Part shown: positions 33,459 through 42,257 of the stretch, one piece after another
Layout: every line of letters begins with the position of its first letter
Numbering within the stretch: the first letter of the stretch is position 1
Source: JASGDN01 sp049841275
Lineage (GTDB): Bacteria; Chloroflexota; Chloroflexia; Thermomicrobiales; UBA6265
Length of the DNA stretch: 64,000 bases
Reading direction: 5' to 3'
Assembly (NCBI GenBank): GCA_049841275.1
Contig: JASGDN010000086.1
Location: 180,089 to 244,088 of the forward strand
Position numbers and translations under genes: made by a program
Notes under the pieces: model-generated
The model's input: only the letters and a program-made list of their open reading frames with translations
Database searches by the model: none
Told to the model about the DNA's origin: nothing

Positions 33459-34109
33459 ATGCAGCGATCGAACGACCGCTACCCGGTGCAGTTCCGGGTC
33501 GACTATCCGGACCGGCCGTTAAACCGGATGACGACGTTTTTCCGAATCTTCATGCTGATCCCGATCGGCATCGTGCTCAGTTCGATCGCGGGCGGCAGCA
33601 GTTCGAGTTCGTGGACGGACCCGGACACGCAGGAGACGATCAGGACTGTAGTCGTCGGCGCAGGCGGCCTGCTTATCTTCCCACCGCTGCTGATGATCCT
33701 GTTCCGGCAGAAGTATCCACGCTGGTGGTTCGACTGGAACCTGCAACTGCAGCGCTTCACGAACCGGGTCGGGGTATACGGGGCTTTGATGGACGACACG
33801 TACCCCTCCACGGACGAGGAGCAGTCGGTCCACCTCCACTGGGACTACCCCAACGTGCAGCAGGACCTCACGCGCTGGATGCCCCTCGTGAAATGGTTGC
33901 TGGCGATCCCGCACTACATCGTGCTCTTCTTCCTGCACATTGCCGTGTTCGTCGCGGTGATCGTAGCGTGGTTCGCGATCCTCTTCACCGGACGTTATCC
34001 GCGGGGAATCTTCAGGTTCGTGGAGGGTGTCTTCCGCTGGGACAACCGCGTCATAGGCTATGCCATGACGATGGTGACGGATCAGTATCCGCCGTTCAGC
34101 CTGGACTGA
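33459..34109 (+). CDS. DUF4389 membrane protein
   Basis: The 216-residue protein carries the DUF4389 pattern. N-terminal YPVQFRVDYPDRPLNRMTTF leads into helix 1 (about 27-47). A second helix lies around 65-83, then RYPRWWFDWNLQLQRF. Helices 3-4 occupy about 142-178, followed by LFTGRYPRGIFRFVEGVFRW and a C-terminal YAMTMVTDQYPPFSL. Function unknown; DUF4389 proteins are common in actinobacteria and Chloroflexota. ATG 33459 has GGGGAGG eight bases upstream, better than the GTG at 33453. The next gene on the strand, another small membrane protein, lies beyond a hairpin. Confidence 0.8.
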   Translation: MQRSNDRYPVQFRVDYPDRPLNRMTTFFRIFMLIPIGIVLSSIAGGSSSSSWTDPDTQETIRTVVVGAGGLLIFPPLLMILFRQKYPRWWFDWNLQLQRFTNRVGVYGALMDDTYPSTDEEQSVHLHWDYPNVQQDLTRWMPLVKWLLAIPHYIVLFFLHIAVFVAVIVAWFAILFTGRYPRGIFRFVEGVFRWDNRVIGYAMTMVTDQYPPFSLD

Positions 34110-34171
34110 CGCGGGAAGCCATCATCTCCGGTGGCACGGTGACGCTTCGAGATGTCGCCTGGACCTGACAC

Positions 34172-34203
34172 GCGGGGCCGGAATGGATGCATTCCGGCCC
34201 CGC
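34172..34203 (+). terminator. Perfect 14-bp hairpin between two membrane-protein genes
   Basis: GCGGGGCCGGAATG pairs with CATTCCGGCCCCGC around a GATG loop. It lies 62 bases after the DUF4389 stop and 21 bases before the next start, so it could also attenuate or process a common transcript. Confidence 0.6.
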
Positions 34204-34224
34204 TCACGGGGAGAGGATGTTGCG

Positions 34225-34416
34225 ATGTGGTGGCAAGACCTGCTGTGGGGAATCTGGAACGGTCTGACGGCGTGGGTCGTGCTGATCGCGCATATCTTCG
34301 GCGCGTGGGACCGGTTTCCGGTCTACGACATCACGAAGATGGGGAACTGGTACAACCTCGGCTTCCTGGTTGGCGCCGGCTCGCCGTTCCTCGGGACGCT
34401 TCGCAAAAAGGACTGA
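34225..34416 (+). CDS. Small two-helix membrane protein
   Basis: The 63-residue protein starts MWWQDLLWGIWNGLTAWVVL, so the first helix occupies about residues 6-28. It continues through FGAWDRFPVYDITKMGNWYN to a second, weaker hydrophobic stretch (about 47-58). Similar unnamed proteins occur in many actinobacteria and relatives (from memory). ATG 34225 has GAGAGG eight bases upstream, so I prefer it to an upstream in-frame ATG that falls inside the hairpin. It converges with the Mg2+ ATPase gene, leaving three bases between stops. Function unknown. Confidence 0.6.
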   Translation: MWWQDLLWGIWNGLTAWVVLIAHIFGAWDRFPVYDITKMGNWYNLGFLVGAGSPFLGTLRKKD

Positions 34417-34419
34417 CCG

Positions 34420-37033
34420 TCATCCCGACGGGTGCGGCACCGCATCCTGTCCGATATGGGCGCCGCGTGCAGCCTCGCGCCCGTAGAAGAGCCGTTTCGC
34501 GATCTCGTTGACCGCGACGCAGGCGACCACGATCAGCGCGAGCGTGGCCAGCAGACCGGCGGGCAGCGATTCCACCCCGAACACCCCTCCCAGCGCCGTG
34601 ACGGGGAGTAGAAGTGCAACCACGGCGACCACGGCGGCCCTGGCCCCCAGCAGGAGGCTCGGCCTGCTCCGGAAGAAGGGGCGGGTTCGCAGCACGAAGA
34701 TCATGGCCAGTTCGGCGATCACGGACTCGGTGAACCAGCCGCTCCGGAAACGTTCCGGCGAGGCATGCCATCCAGCACGGAGCACCACGAACGTCGTTAC
34801 GTCGAACACGCTGCTCAGCGGGCCGAAGAGCAACATGAACCGCTTCACGAACCCAAGGTCCCATCGCTCCGGACGACGGATGAGTTCGGGATCGACCTTG
34901 TCGGTGGCGATGGCCATGCACGGCAGATCGCTCAGGAAGTTGATGAGCAGGATCTGCAACGGCAGGAGCGGCAGGAAGGGCAGCACGAGTGTGGCTCCGG
35001 CCATGCTGATCATGTTCCCGAAGCTCGCGCTGACGGTCAGGTAGATGTACTTGAAGGTGTTGGCGAAGGTCCGGCGCCCGAGACGCACCCCGTCCACGAG
35101 CACGGAGAGGTCCTTCTCCAGCAGGATGATGCTGGCGGAGGATTTCGCCACATTGGCGTCGGAATCGACGGAGATGCCGACATCGGCCAGGTGCAGCGAT
35201 GGGGCATCGTTCACGCCATCTCCCAGGTAACCGACACCCCGTCCGGCCTGCCGCAAGGCGCGGATGACCGACTCCTTCTGCTCCGGAGCCATCTCCGCGA
35301 AGACATCGGTTCCGTCCGCCATCGCGCCGATATGGACGGCATCCAGTCCGTCGAGATCGCTGCCGACCACGACCCGGCGCCCATCGAGCCCGACCGACTT
35401 CGCCACCGCAGCGGCCACATAGCGGTTGTCCCCGGTCACGATCTTCAGGTCAATGCCCGCATCGCGAAGATCCTGGACCGTCTGCACGATCCCCGGCTTG
35501 ATCGGATCGCGCAGGGCGACGAACCCCGCGAACGTCATTTCCCGTTCATCGTCCGGCGTAGGCGGCGCATCGGTGGGCATCGTCCTCGTGGCGATGCCGA
35601 GGATCCGCAGCCCCTCGGCGCTCATCGCCGCGAAATGCCGGCGAATGCCATCCCGCGCGTCGGCGATCGGCGTCCGGGAGCCCGCCCCGGCAACATCGGT
35701 GCAGATCCCAAGGATCTGCTCGATCGCACCCTTCGCGATCAGGGTGCGCACACCCTGCTCCTCCACCAGCACGCTCAGGCGTTTGCGCTCGAAGTCGTAG
35801 GGAACAACGCCCTTCGGCAGCACCGTCGCTCGTCGCACAGGCAGCCACGATAGCGTCGTCGATCGGGTTGCGATATCCGGCCTGATACCGGGCATTGTCC
35901 AGCGCCGCGTGCATCACTGCCTGCGATGCGACGCCGGAGGGGTCGAAGGCGCCCGCGAACTCGACCGTGCCGACCGTGAGCGTCCCGGTCTTGTCGCTGC
36001 AGAGGACATCCATCTGCCCGAAGTCCTCGATCGCATTGAGCCGCTTCACGATCACCTTCGCCCTGGCCATCTGGCGCGCGCCCATCGCGAGGCTGACGTT
36101 GACGATGGCCGGCATGAGCTGCGGCGTGAGCCCAACGGCGAGCGCCACGGAGAAGAGGACGGAATCGATCCACGGCCGGCCGAGCATGACGTTGGCCGCG
36201 AAGATCACCGCCGCGATGACGATCATAATGCGGAAGAGCATCGTGCCGAACCGGCTGAGCCCCTGCTCGAATCCGGTGGCGGGCCGTCGATTGGCGACAC
36301 CCTTCGAGACACGGCCGAACTGGGTCGCGGTCCCTGCCGCCACGACGACGACCCTGCCAGTCCCGCGCACGACGTGGGTTCCGAGAAACAGGCCGTTCGT
36401 CCGCTGGGCAAGGGGCGTATCCGCCGGCAGCACGCCGGGGGCCTTGTCGACGGGCATGCTCTCACCCGTCAGCGAGGACTCGTCCACCACGAGCCCATTG
36501 GCCTCTAGGATGCGGCAGTCACCGGGCACGAGATCGCCAATGGCAAGGGAGACGATATCGCCCGGGACCACCTGCTCGGCGGGCACGCTGACGGTCGCGC
36601 CGTCGCGCACGACCTCGCTGGAGACCTGCACGGAGGCAAGCAACTGGGCGACGGCCTGGGACGACGCGAATTCCTGCCGAAAGCTGAGCAAGCCGCTGAG
36701 CAACACGATGGCGAGAATGGTGGTGGCGTCGGTGGTATCGCCGAGCGCCGCCGAGATGACGGTGGCGCCGATGAGGATGAGCGTGATCGGGCTGGTGAAC
36801 TGGCGGAGAAAGACAGCCGAAGCCGGCGTCGAGCGATGCGTGCCGAGCGGCATCACCGACTCCAGGCGAGCGGACGCCTCCGCGCCGGTGAGACCGGCCG
36901 GGCCGGTTCCGAGGGCCGCAAGCTCAGCGTCAGGCGGTATCGCCCAGAATGCCTCGCCGGGCAGGTGATTCCCGTCCGGCGAACCATGCCAGGATGCAGG
37001 ATCGCAGCCCGTTGCAAGAGACTGTCCCGTCAT
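34420..37033 (-). pseudogene. mgtA: Magnesium-translocating P-type ATPase with one frameshift
   Basis: P3B-type Mg2+ importer in two frames. The N-terminal part (37033 to about 35830) has a cation ATPase N-domain, DESSLTGESMPVDKAPG (TGES), the helix-4 region LFSVALAVGLTPQLMPAIV and the phosphorylation site CSDKTGTLTVG. It ends after NPIDDAIVAAC. The next residues of the family continue in another frame from about 35826 (VVPYDFERKRLSVLVEEQGV), with GDGVNDAPSLH and the C-terminal helices. Total length is 3n+1, so removing one base restores an 870-residue protein, normal for MgtA. The rest looks under selection. The break is recent, a programmed shift, or a sequencing error. ATG 37033 has a GCGAGG site. 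Confidence 0.85.
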
Positions 37034-37083
37034 TGTCGCCTCGCTACCCGTTGCAACAGCTACCTGTCTCTCCGAGCAATTGA

Positions 37084-38349
37084 CTACCCGGCGAGCGCCT
37101 TCAGACTGGGGCGGTCGAGGCGAAGCGGCTGGAGCGCCACGGGCGTCTTTCCACGCGCGGCGGCTTCGGCGAGCAGCTTGCCGACGACCGGGCCGAACGG
37201 CATCCCGTGCCCGCAGAAGCCGCCCGCCGCCCAGACATTCGGCATTCCCGGCACAGCGTCCGCCACCGGTACGTAGTCCGACGTGAAGGCCATCAGCCCC
37301 GCCCAGCGACGCGCTACCGACAACCCGGACAACGCGGGGAAGAGCCTCGGGAGCACCGCCTCGATCGCATCCGTCACGTCGGACGTCGGACTCATCTCCC
37401 GCACCCCGACATCCCCGTTCGGCGCGACCGCCCGACAACCTCCGATCACGATCGAGCCATCCGGCGTCTGCTGCCAATACTCCCCGGTCGGCGTGATGTC
37501 CGCGCCAGTCGCAGTCGTGAAGACGGGCGAGCACGGTTCGTAGGCGAGGATCTGGCCCCGAACCGGCACGACCAGCCCCGCCAGCGCGGGCACCAGGTCG
37601 TCGCTCCAGGCATTCACCGCGACAACCACACGTCCCGTCCGGACCGTCCCCACCGCCGTCTCGATCGTGACGCCATCATCGTCCGGCGCCAGTGACGAGA
37701 CCGTCGCCCTCACAAACCGCGCTCCCCGACGCCTGGCCGCCGCCGCGATCCCGGCGAGATAACGCCCGGAATGGAGCAAGCCTCCCTGCGGCGAAAGCGC
37801 CGCACCGGCGATCTCGTCGCCGAGCGGTGTGCCGATCAGTGCCTGCACCGCCGGACGATCGAGCACCTCGGCGGCGAACCCGTCCTCCCGCAGCAATTCC
37901 GTGTTGCGGGCCATCGCCGCACGTTCGTCGTCGGAGAGGGCAAGCGTAAGGGCGCCCGGCATCCGGAAATCGCAGGCGATTCCTTCCTCGGCGATCGTTC
38001 CGGCGGCGAGCGCACGCCCTTCCTCGGCCAGCGCCCAGATAGCCATCGCGGCGTCACGCCCGAAGGAGGCGATGGCATCGGCATACCCCAGCGCCGCACC
38101 GCCTACGAGGAACCCGCCATTACGCCCCGTAGCGCCCCAACTGATGACCTCGCGCTCGATCACCGTCACCTGCACGCCCTGCTGAGCCAGCCAGAAAGCG
38201 GTCCAGCACCCGAGCATGCCGCCGCCGATTACGGCGACCTCGGTTTCGGCGGGGAGAGGATCGTCCGGCACCGGCGGCGCAAAGGTGGCATGCCAATAGG
38301 AGGCGGGCAGGCCTGCAGCCTGCGAAACGGGGGCGGGTGCGTGCGTCAT
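37084..38349 (-). CDS. FAD-dependent amine/amino-acid oxidase (DAO family)
   Basis: A 421-residue flavoprotein. The dinucleotide fold is AVIGGGMLGCWTAFWLAQQG (GxGxxG) at about residues 40-59, followed by VIEREVISWGATGRNGGF, the conserved region next to the flavin. The C-terminal VWAAGGFCGHGMPFGPVVG also belongs to the DAO fold. The SWGATGRNGGF stretch is typical of the PuuB/OrdL branch, which oxidises gamma-glutamylputrescine or other secondary amines. ATG 38349 has AGGAG ten bases upstream. It is divergent from a creatininase-family gene, and both fit amine or creatinine-type nitrogen catabolism. Exact substrate unknown. Confidence 0.84.
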   Translation of the reverse strand: MTHAPAPVSQAAGLPASYWHATFAPPVPDDPLPAETEVAVIGGGMLGCWTAFWLAQQGVQVTVIEREVISWGATGRNGGFLVGGAALGYADAIASFGRDAAMAIWALAEEGRALAAGTIAEEGIACDFRMPGALTLALSDDERAAMARNTELLREDGFAAEVLDRPAVQALIGTPLGDEIAGAALSPQGGLLHSGRYLAGIAAAARRRGARFVRATVSSLAPDDDGVTIETAVGTVRTGRVVVAVNAWSDDLVPALAGLVVPVRGQILAYEPCSPVFTTATGADITPTGEYWQQTPDGSIVIGGCRAVAPNGDVGVREMSPTSDVTDAIEAVLPRLFPALSGLSVARRWAGLMAFTSDYVPVADAVPGMPNVWAAGGFCGHGMPFGPVVGKLLAEAAARGKTPVALQPLRLDRPSLKALAG

Positions 38350-38555
38350 TCGGCCTACTCCTGCGAGGATGCTCCGTGCCGGAGCGTGAATGACGACAGT
38401 GTACGCGCAGACAAGGACAATGGCAGCGGATGGATCGCGAAGCGCCCGGCCGCTTCGGAACGCGTATCCGGGTTACCGAGAACGCGATAGCATGCCGGAA
38501 GCAGGCCATCGCCGGATCCACAGGTCGCAGATGCACCAGGAACAGAGGAGCAGCC

Positions 38556-39314
38556 ATGCCGGGGTTACCGTGGAGCACCATGACGCGGGACGAGATCCGT
38601 ACGGCGCTGACGCAGGGGACGCTCGTCGTGCTGCCGACCGCCGCGACCGAGCAGCACGGCCCGCACCTTCCTACCGGGCATGACAGCATCACGGTCGAGC
38701 ACATTGCCCAAGCTGCCGCCGATATCGCAACATCCGACGTGGTGGTGGCGCCGGTGCTCCGTTTTGGATCGTCGCAGCATCACATCCCGTTCGGCGGGAC
38801 GCTGTCGCTTTCCACCGAAACCTACTATCGCGTCGCCCGCGAGCTGGTCGAATCCATCCTCGCCAGCGGCGCAACACGCGTGTTGTTGCTGAACGGGCAC
38901 GGCGGGAACCAGCAGCTGAACGAGCTGGTCGTCCGGGATGTTGCACTGGAGCAGGAGCCAGATGCTGGCATCATGCTCGCCGCGGCATCGTACTGGCAAA
39001 TCGCGGAAAGGTCGCTTGCCCCCATTGCCCAGGAACACGGCATGTCGATTCCGGGCCATGCAGGCATGTTCGAGACCGCGACGATGCTGGCAATGGACCC
39101 ATCGGCGGTCCGGCCGCGCTGGGCCGAGCGCGCCGGCAATGGTCCGAATGCCCCAACGATTCCCGGCGTGCGACTGGAGACGGCCGGACTCTGGCAGATC
39201 TTCGACGGCTACACCGACCGGCCCGATATCGCAACCGCCGAGTTGGGCGAGACGATCCTCGACGCTGCGATCCGGGATGTCGCCGCGCTCTATGAGACGC
39301 TGGCGAACACGTAG
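38556..39314 (+). CDS. Creatininase-family amidohydrolase
   Basis: The 252-residue protein has the creatininase metal-site pattern: ATEQHGPHLPTGHDS supplies Glu, His and Asp, and LLLNGHGGNQQ is the second signature. SSQHHIPFGGTLSLS lies between. The C-terminal PGHAGMFETATML contributes a further Glu and His. Creatininase opens creatinine to creatine. Other family members act on guanidine-, formamidopyrimidine- or mycofactocin-type substrates, so the substrate is open. ATG 38556 has GAGGAG five bases upstream; a longer in-frame extension is rejected. It is divergent from the FAD oxidase gene. Confidence 0.86.
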   Translation: MPGLPWSTMTRDEIRTALTQGTLVVLPTAATEQHGPHLPTGHDSITVEHIAQAAADIATSDVVVAPVLRFGSSQHHIPFGGTLSLSTETYYRVARELVESILASGATRVLLLNGHGGNQQLNELVVRDVALEQEPDAGIMLAAASYWQIAERSLAPIAQEHGMSIPGHAGMFETATMLAMDPSAVRPRWAERAGNGPNAPTIPGVRLETAGLWQIFDGYTDRPDIATAELGETILDAAIRDVAALYETLANT

Positions 39315-39414
39315 GAATCGGACCAACACAAAGCAACGAATGGAATGCCCTCCATCCGGTATCATGGACCTGCACCACGTCATCGGAAGGGTCTCACGCG
39401 CGGAGGAGGAGTAC

Positions 39415-40074
39415 ATGTCCCGATCTGTTCGTACCGTTGTCGCCACGCTGATCGCAACCATCGCGCTCGGTGGAAGTTCGTTTGCATTTGCCGAAGCAAC
39501 GCCCGCCACGAACGATGCGTATGCCGACGAGTTCGCCGACGCTCGCGAAGAGGCCACGAGCGATTTCGAACGCGATGTGCTCGCGGATGGCCGCATCACC
39601 CAGGCAGAATACGACGAGGCAGTCCAGCATTTCGCGACCTGCCTGCGGGGCGATCCGGGATTCGAAGTCACGATCGCACCGGATCCCCTGATTCCCGGTG
39701 CGGCGATCTACCGCATCGACGGCGGGCCGGACGTGCCGCCAGAAGTCCGCATGCGGATCGTCGAATCCTGCGCAGAGGGCACCATCGCGATCGTCGAACC
39801 GCTCTTCATCGCAACGATCGTGAACCCGGAGCACGCCGATTTCGACGAGATGGTGCTGGCCTGCCTGCATGACGGCGGGCTGGTCGCGACGGACTTCGAC
39901 GAGGCCGATCTCGCGGCGCTGCGGGAGGCTGCGAGCAGCGAGACAGCCCGCATCAATCCCAACATCACATCAGGTATCAACACGCCGGCACCGGACAAAG
40001 CGGTGGCAGCCTGCCTCGTGAACCCGATACATATCGGGCTGGATGCGACGCCGGCCGCCTCACCCGCGCCATAA
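39415..40074 (+). CDS. Secreted protein of unknown function
   Basis: The 219-residue protein has a signal peptide (residues 1-26, VVATLIATIALGGSSFAFA). Two related halves follow: ADGRITQAEYDEAVQHFATC and HADFDEMVLACLHDGG are similar in layout. Four or five cysteines (in FATCLR, VESCAE, LACLHD and AACLVN) suggest disulfides. The first half resembles EF-hand-like or small Cys-paired secreted domains seen in actinobacterial proteins with ITQAEYD starts, but no family is certain. The C-terminus ends in ATPAASPAP. GGAGGAGG precedes the ATG. It stands just past the creatininase gene. Confidence 0.65.
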   Translation: MSRSVRTVVATLIATIALGGSSFAFAEATPATNDAYADEFADAREEATSDFERDVLADGRITQAEYDEAVQHFATCLRGDPGFEVTIAPDPLIPGAAIYRIDGGPDVPPEVRMRIVESCAEGTIAIVEPLFIATIVNPEHADFDEMVLACLHDGGLVATDFDEADLAALREAASSETARINPNITSGINTPAPDKAVAACLVNPIHIGLDATPAASPAP

Positions 40075-40098
40075 CCGCAGCGTTGCCATCGTGCCCGG

Positions 40099-41064
40099 TC
40101 AGCGGCGTTCGCGAGGGTCGAGCGCGTCACGTAACCCGTCGCCAACCAGGTTGAAGGCGAGTACCGTGAAGGCGATCGCCAGGCCGGGCGCGATGGCGAT
40201 GTGCGGATAGTTGCGGATGAACTCGCGGCCATCGGAGAGCATCGTGCCCCAGGAGGCGGTCGGGCGCTGGATACCCAGGCCGAGGAACGAGAGCGCCGAC
40301 TCCAGGATAATGATGCCACCGATGTTGAGGCTGGCGATGATGATCACCGGACCGAGCGCATTCGGAACGATGTGCCGTGCAATGATCGACCGGTTCGCCA
40401 CGCCGACCGAGCGAGCGGCCAGCACGTAGTCCGCCTCGCGCAGGCTCAACACCTCCGCGCGCACCACCCGCGCATAGGACGCCCAGACAGTGCACCCGAT
40501 GACGATCACCACATTGCGCAGACTCGGCCCGAAGACGGTGGAGAGTGTCATCAACAGGGCCAGGAGCGGGAACGCCATCAACGTGTCGATGATGCGCGAG
40601 AGCCAGAAATCGACCTTGCCGCCGAAGTATCCGGCAGTTGCGCCGACCGTGACACCGATGGTCACCGCGATCAGCGTGGCGCCAAGCCCGACGATCAACG
40701 CCACCCGCGCGCCGAAGATGATGCGACTGAGGATGTCGCGCCCGATGTCGTCATTGCCCAGCCAGTGCGCGGCGCTGAGGCCATGCCCACGCATGCGAGG
40801 ATTGACGGCATCCGGATCGTAGGGCGCGATCAACGGAGCAGCCAGCGCGCAGAAGACGAGGAGGCTCAGGAACGCAAGCCCCACCAGACCCGGCCGATAG
40901 CGCACGAACCGTTTCCAGATGCGGTTCCGGCCAGAGCTCTTCTCGATCGAGGCCAGCGACACCCGGTCTTCCGTCGCGGCCTCGGCGGCGGCTGTCGCGT
41001 CATTCGTCGTCTCGTGCGTGCGCTCGGCAGCGGAAAGGGGAGTAGTCGTGGTCGATTCGCTCAT
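40099..41064 (-). CDS. Dipeptide/oligopeptide/nickel ABC transporter permease (DppC type)
   Basis: A 321-residue inner-membrane permease. A charged N-terminal tail of about 50 residues precedes six helices. The OppC N-terminal region is followed by AHWLGNDDIGRDILSRIIFG (a DppC signature) and the EAA loop in AARSVGVANRSIIARHIVPN. SALSFLGLGIQRPTASWGTM, near the end, is highly conserved in the family. It works as a heterodimer with the DppB-type protein encoded immediately upstream (54-base gap). The last gene of the transporter operon, it is not followed by DppD/DppF ATPases; the ATPase must be encoded elsewhere. Confidence 0.92.
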   Translation of the reverse strand: MSESTTTTPLSAAERTHETTNDATAAAEAATEDRVSLASIEKSSGRNRIWKRFVRYRPGLVGLAFLSLLVFCALAAPLIAPYDPDAVNPRMRGHGLSAAHWLGNDDIGRDILSRIIFGARVALIVGLGATLIAVTIGVTVGATAGYFGGKVDFWLSRIIDTLMAFPLLALLMTLSTVFGPSLRNVVIVIGCTVWASYARVVRAEVLSLREADYVLAARSVGVANRSIIARHIVPNALGPVIIIASLNIGGIIILESALSFLGLGIQRPTASWGTMLSDGREFIRNYPHIAIAPGLAIAFTVLAFNLVGDGLRDALDPRERR

Positions 41065-41118
41065 GAGGACACGTCCATATGCTGAAAGCGCGGTCGATCG
41101 GGTGCGGCAGCCAGCGAA

Positions 41119-42048
41119 TTACCTCGTGATCCGCACGCGAGGATCGATGAACGCATAGGTGAGGTCGGTGATGATGTTCGCGACGACCACCAGGGTGGTC
41201 AGCAGCAGCACGATCGCCTGAACCACCTGCAGATCCTGGGACGTGATGGCCTGGTAGAAGAGGCGCCCCATGCCCGGCCAGGCGAAGACGGTCTCCACGA
41301 CGATGGTCCCGCTGAGGATGAAGGCGGCGCGATACCCGATGATCGTGATGACCGGGAGCAGGGTGTTCCGCACGACGTGCCGCCAGAGGATGACGCGGTT
41401 CGTGAGCCCCTTGGCACGCGCGGTGGTGACGAAGTCCTGGCCGAGCACTTCGATGGTGGCTCCGCGCGTGATCCGGGCGAGCCCGGCGATCTCGTCGATG
41501 GAAAGGACGATCACCGGCAGCAGGTACGACTTCCATCCCGCCGAGCCATAGGGCGGCAGCCATCCCAGCTTCACGGAGAAGAGGATAATGGCCATCAGCC
41601 CGATCCAGTAGTTCGGCACCGCCACCCCGACGGTCGAACCGAGCATGCTCAGGTAATCGAACCAGGAGTAGCGTTTGACGGCGGCGATCACCCCGACAGG
41701 CAAGGCGATGAGGAGTGACAAGGTGAAGGAAATGGCCGTTAGGCGCAGCGTCATGCCCGCAGCCTGGCCGATCATGTCGGTGATCGCGACCCCGGGACGC
41801 ATCATCGAGGTGCCGAAATCACCCTGCACGACATTGGAGACCCACGTCCAGTAGCGCGTGTACCACGGGTCGTTCAGATGCCACTTGTCGCGGATGGCAT
41901 CCAGCTGCTCCTCGGTCACATAGGCCTGCCCCACCATCTGCCGGGCGGGGTCGCCGGGCATGAAGTACATGACGAAGAAGGTAAGCAGGGTGACGAAGAA
42001 GAGCACGATCACGCCCTGGATCAGGCGCTTCACGATGTAGGCGATCAT
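41119..42048 (-). CDS. Dipeptide/oligopeptide/nickel ABC transporter permease (DppB type)
   Basis: A 309-residue permease that starts MIAYIVKRLIQGVIVLFFVT, with FFVMYFMPGDPARQMVG, the classic DppB/OppB N-terminus. The EAA loop occurs in TTARAKGLTNRVILWRHVVR, and the end has VETVFAWPGMGRLFYQAI. Six membrane helices are expected. ATG 42048 is chosen because the first helix follows directly and a GGAGC site lies about ten bases upstream; earlier in-frame codons add only an unrelated charged stretch. It lies 209 bases downstream of the first binding-protein gene, and a CCACACGG/CCGTGTGG palindrome sits in that gap. Confidence 0.92.
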   Translation of the reverse strand: MIAYIVKRLIQGVIVLFFVTLLTFFVMYFMPGDPARQMVGQAYVTEEQLDAIRDKWHLNDPWYTRYWTWVSNVVQGDFGTSMMRPGVAITDMIGQAAGMTLRLTAISFTLSLLIALPVGVIAAVKRYSWFDYLSMLGSTVGVAVPNYWIGLMAIILFSVKLGWLPPYGSAGWKSYLLPVIVLSIDEIAGLARITRGATIEVLGQDFVTTARAKGLTNRVILWRHVVRNTLLPVITIIGYRAAFILSGTIVVETVFAWPGMGRLFYQAITSQDLQVVQAIVLLLTTLVVVANIITDLTYAFIDPRVRITR

Positions 42049-42257
42049 GGGAACCGATGCTCCATCGCTCAGGGGCCATCCACACGTCGGCCCGAACGGG
42101 CGTCGCATGCGGATGGCATGTCGAACCACGCGCTCGCATGGTGCGGCGATCGCTGCCGCCACCGGATGCGTGCTGGGCTGGGGAACCCGTCAAACGTCGT
42201 CGATCGACGGAGCGACCAGCAGTCGATCGCCACACGGCCGTGTGGCCTGGATTCAGG

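Noticed and set aside
34420..37033. Two separate genes for the two halves of the Mg2+ ATPase
   Set aside because: The halves match one continuous P-type ATPase and the second has no independent ribosome site; a single frameshift explains it.
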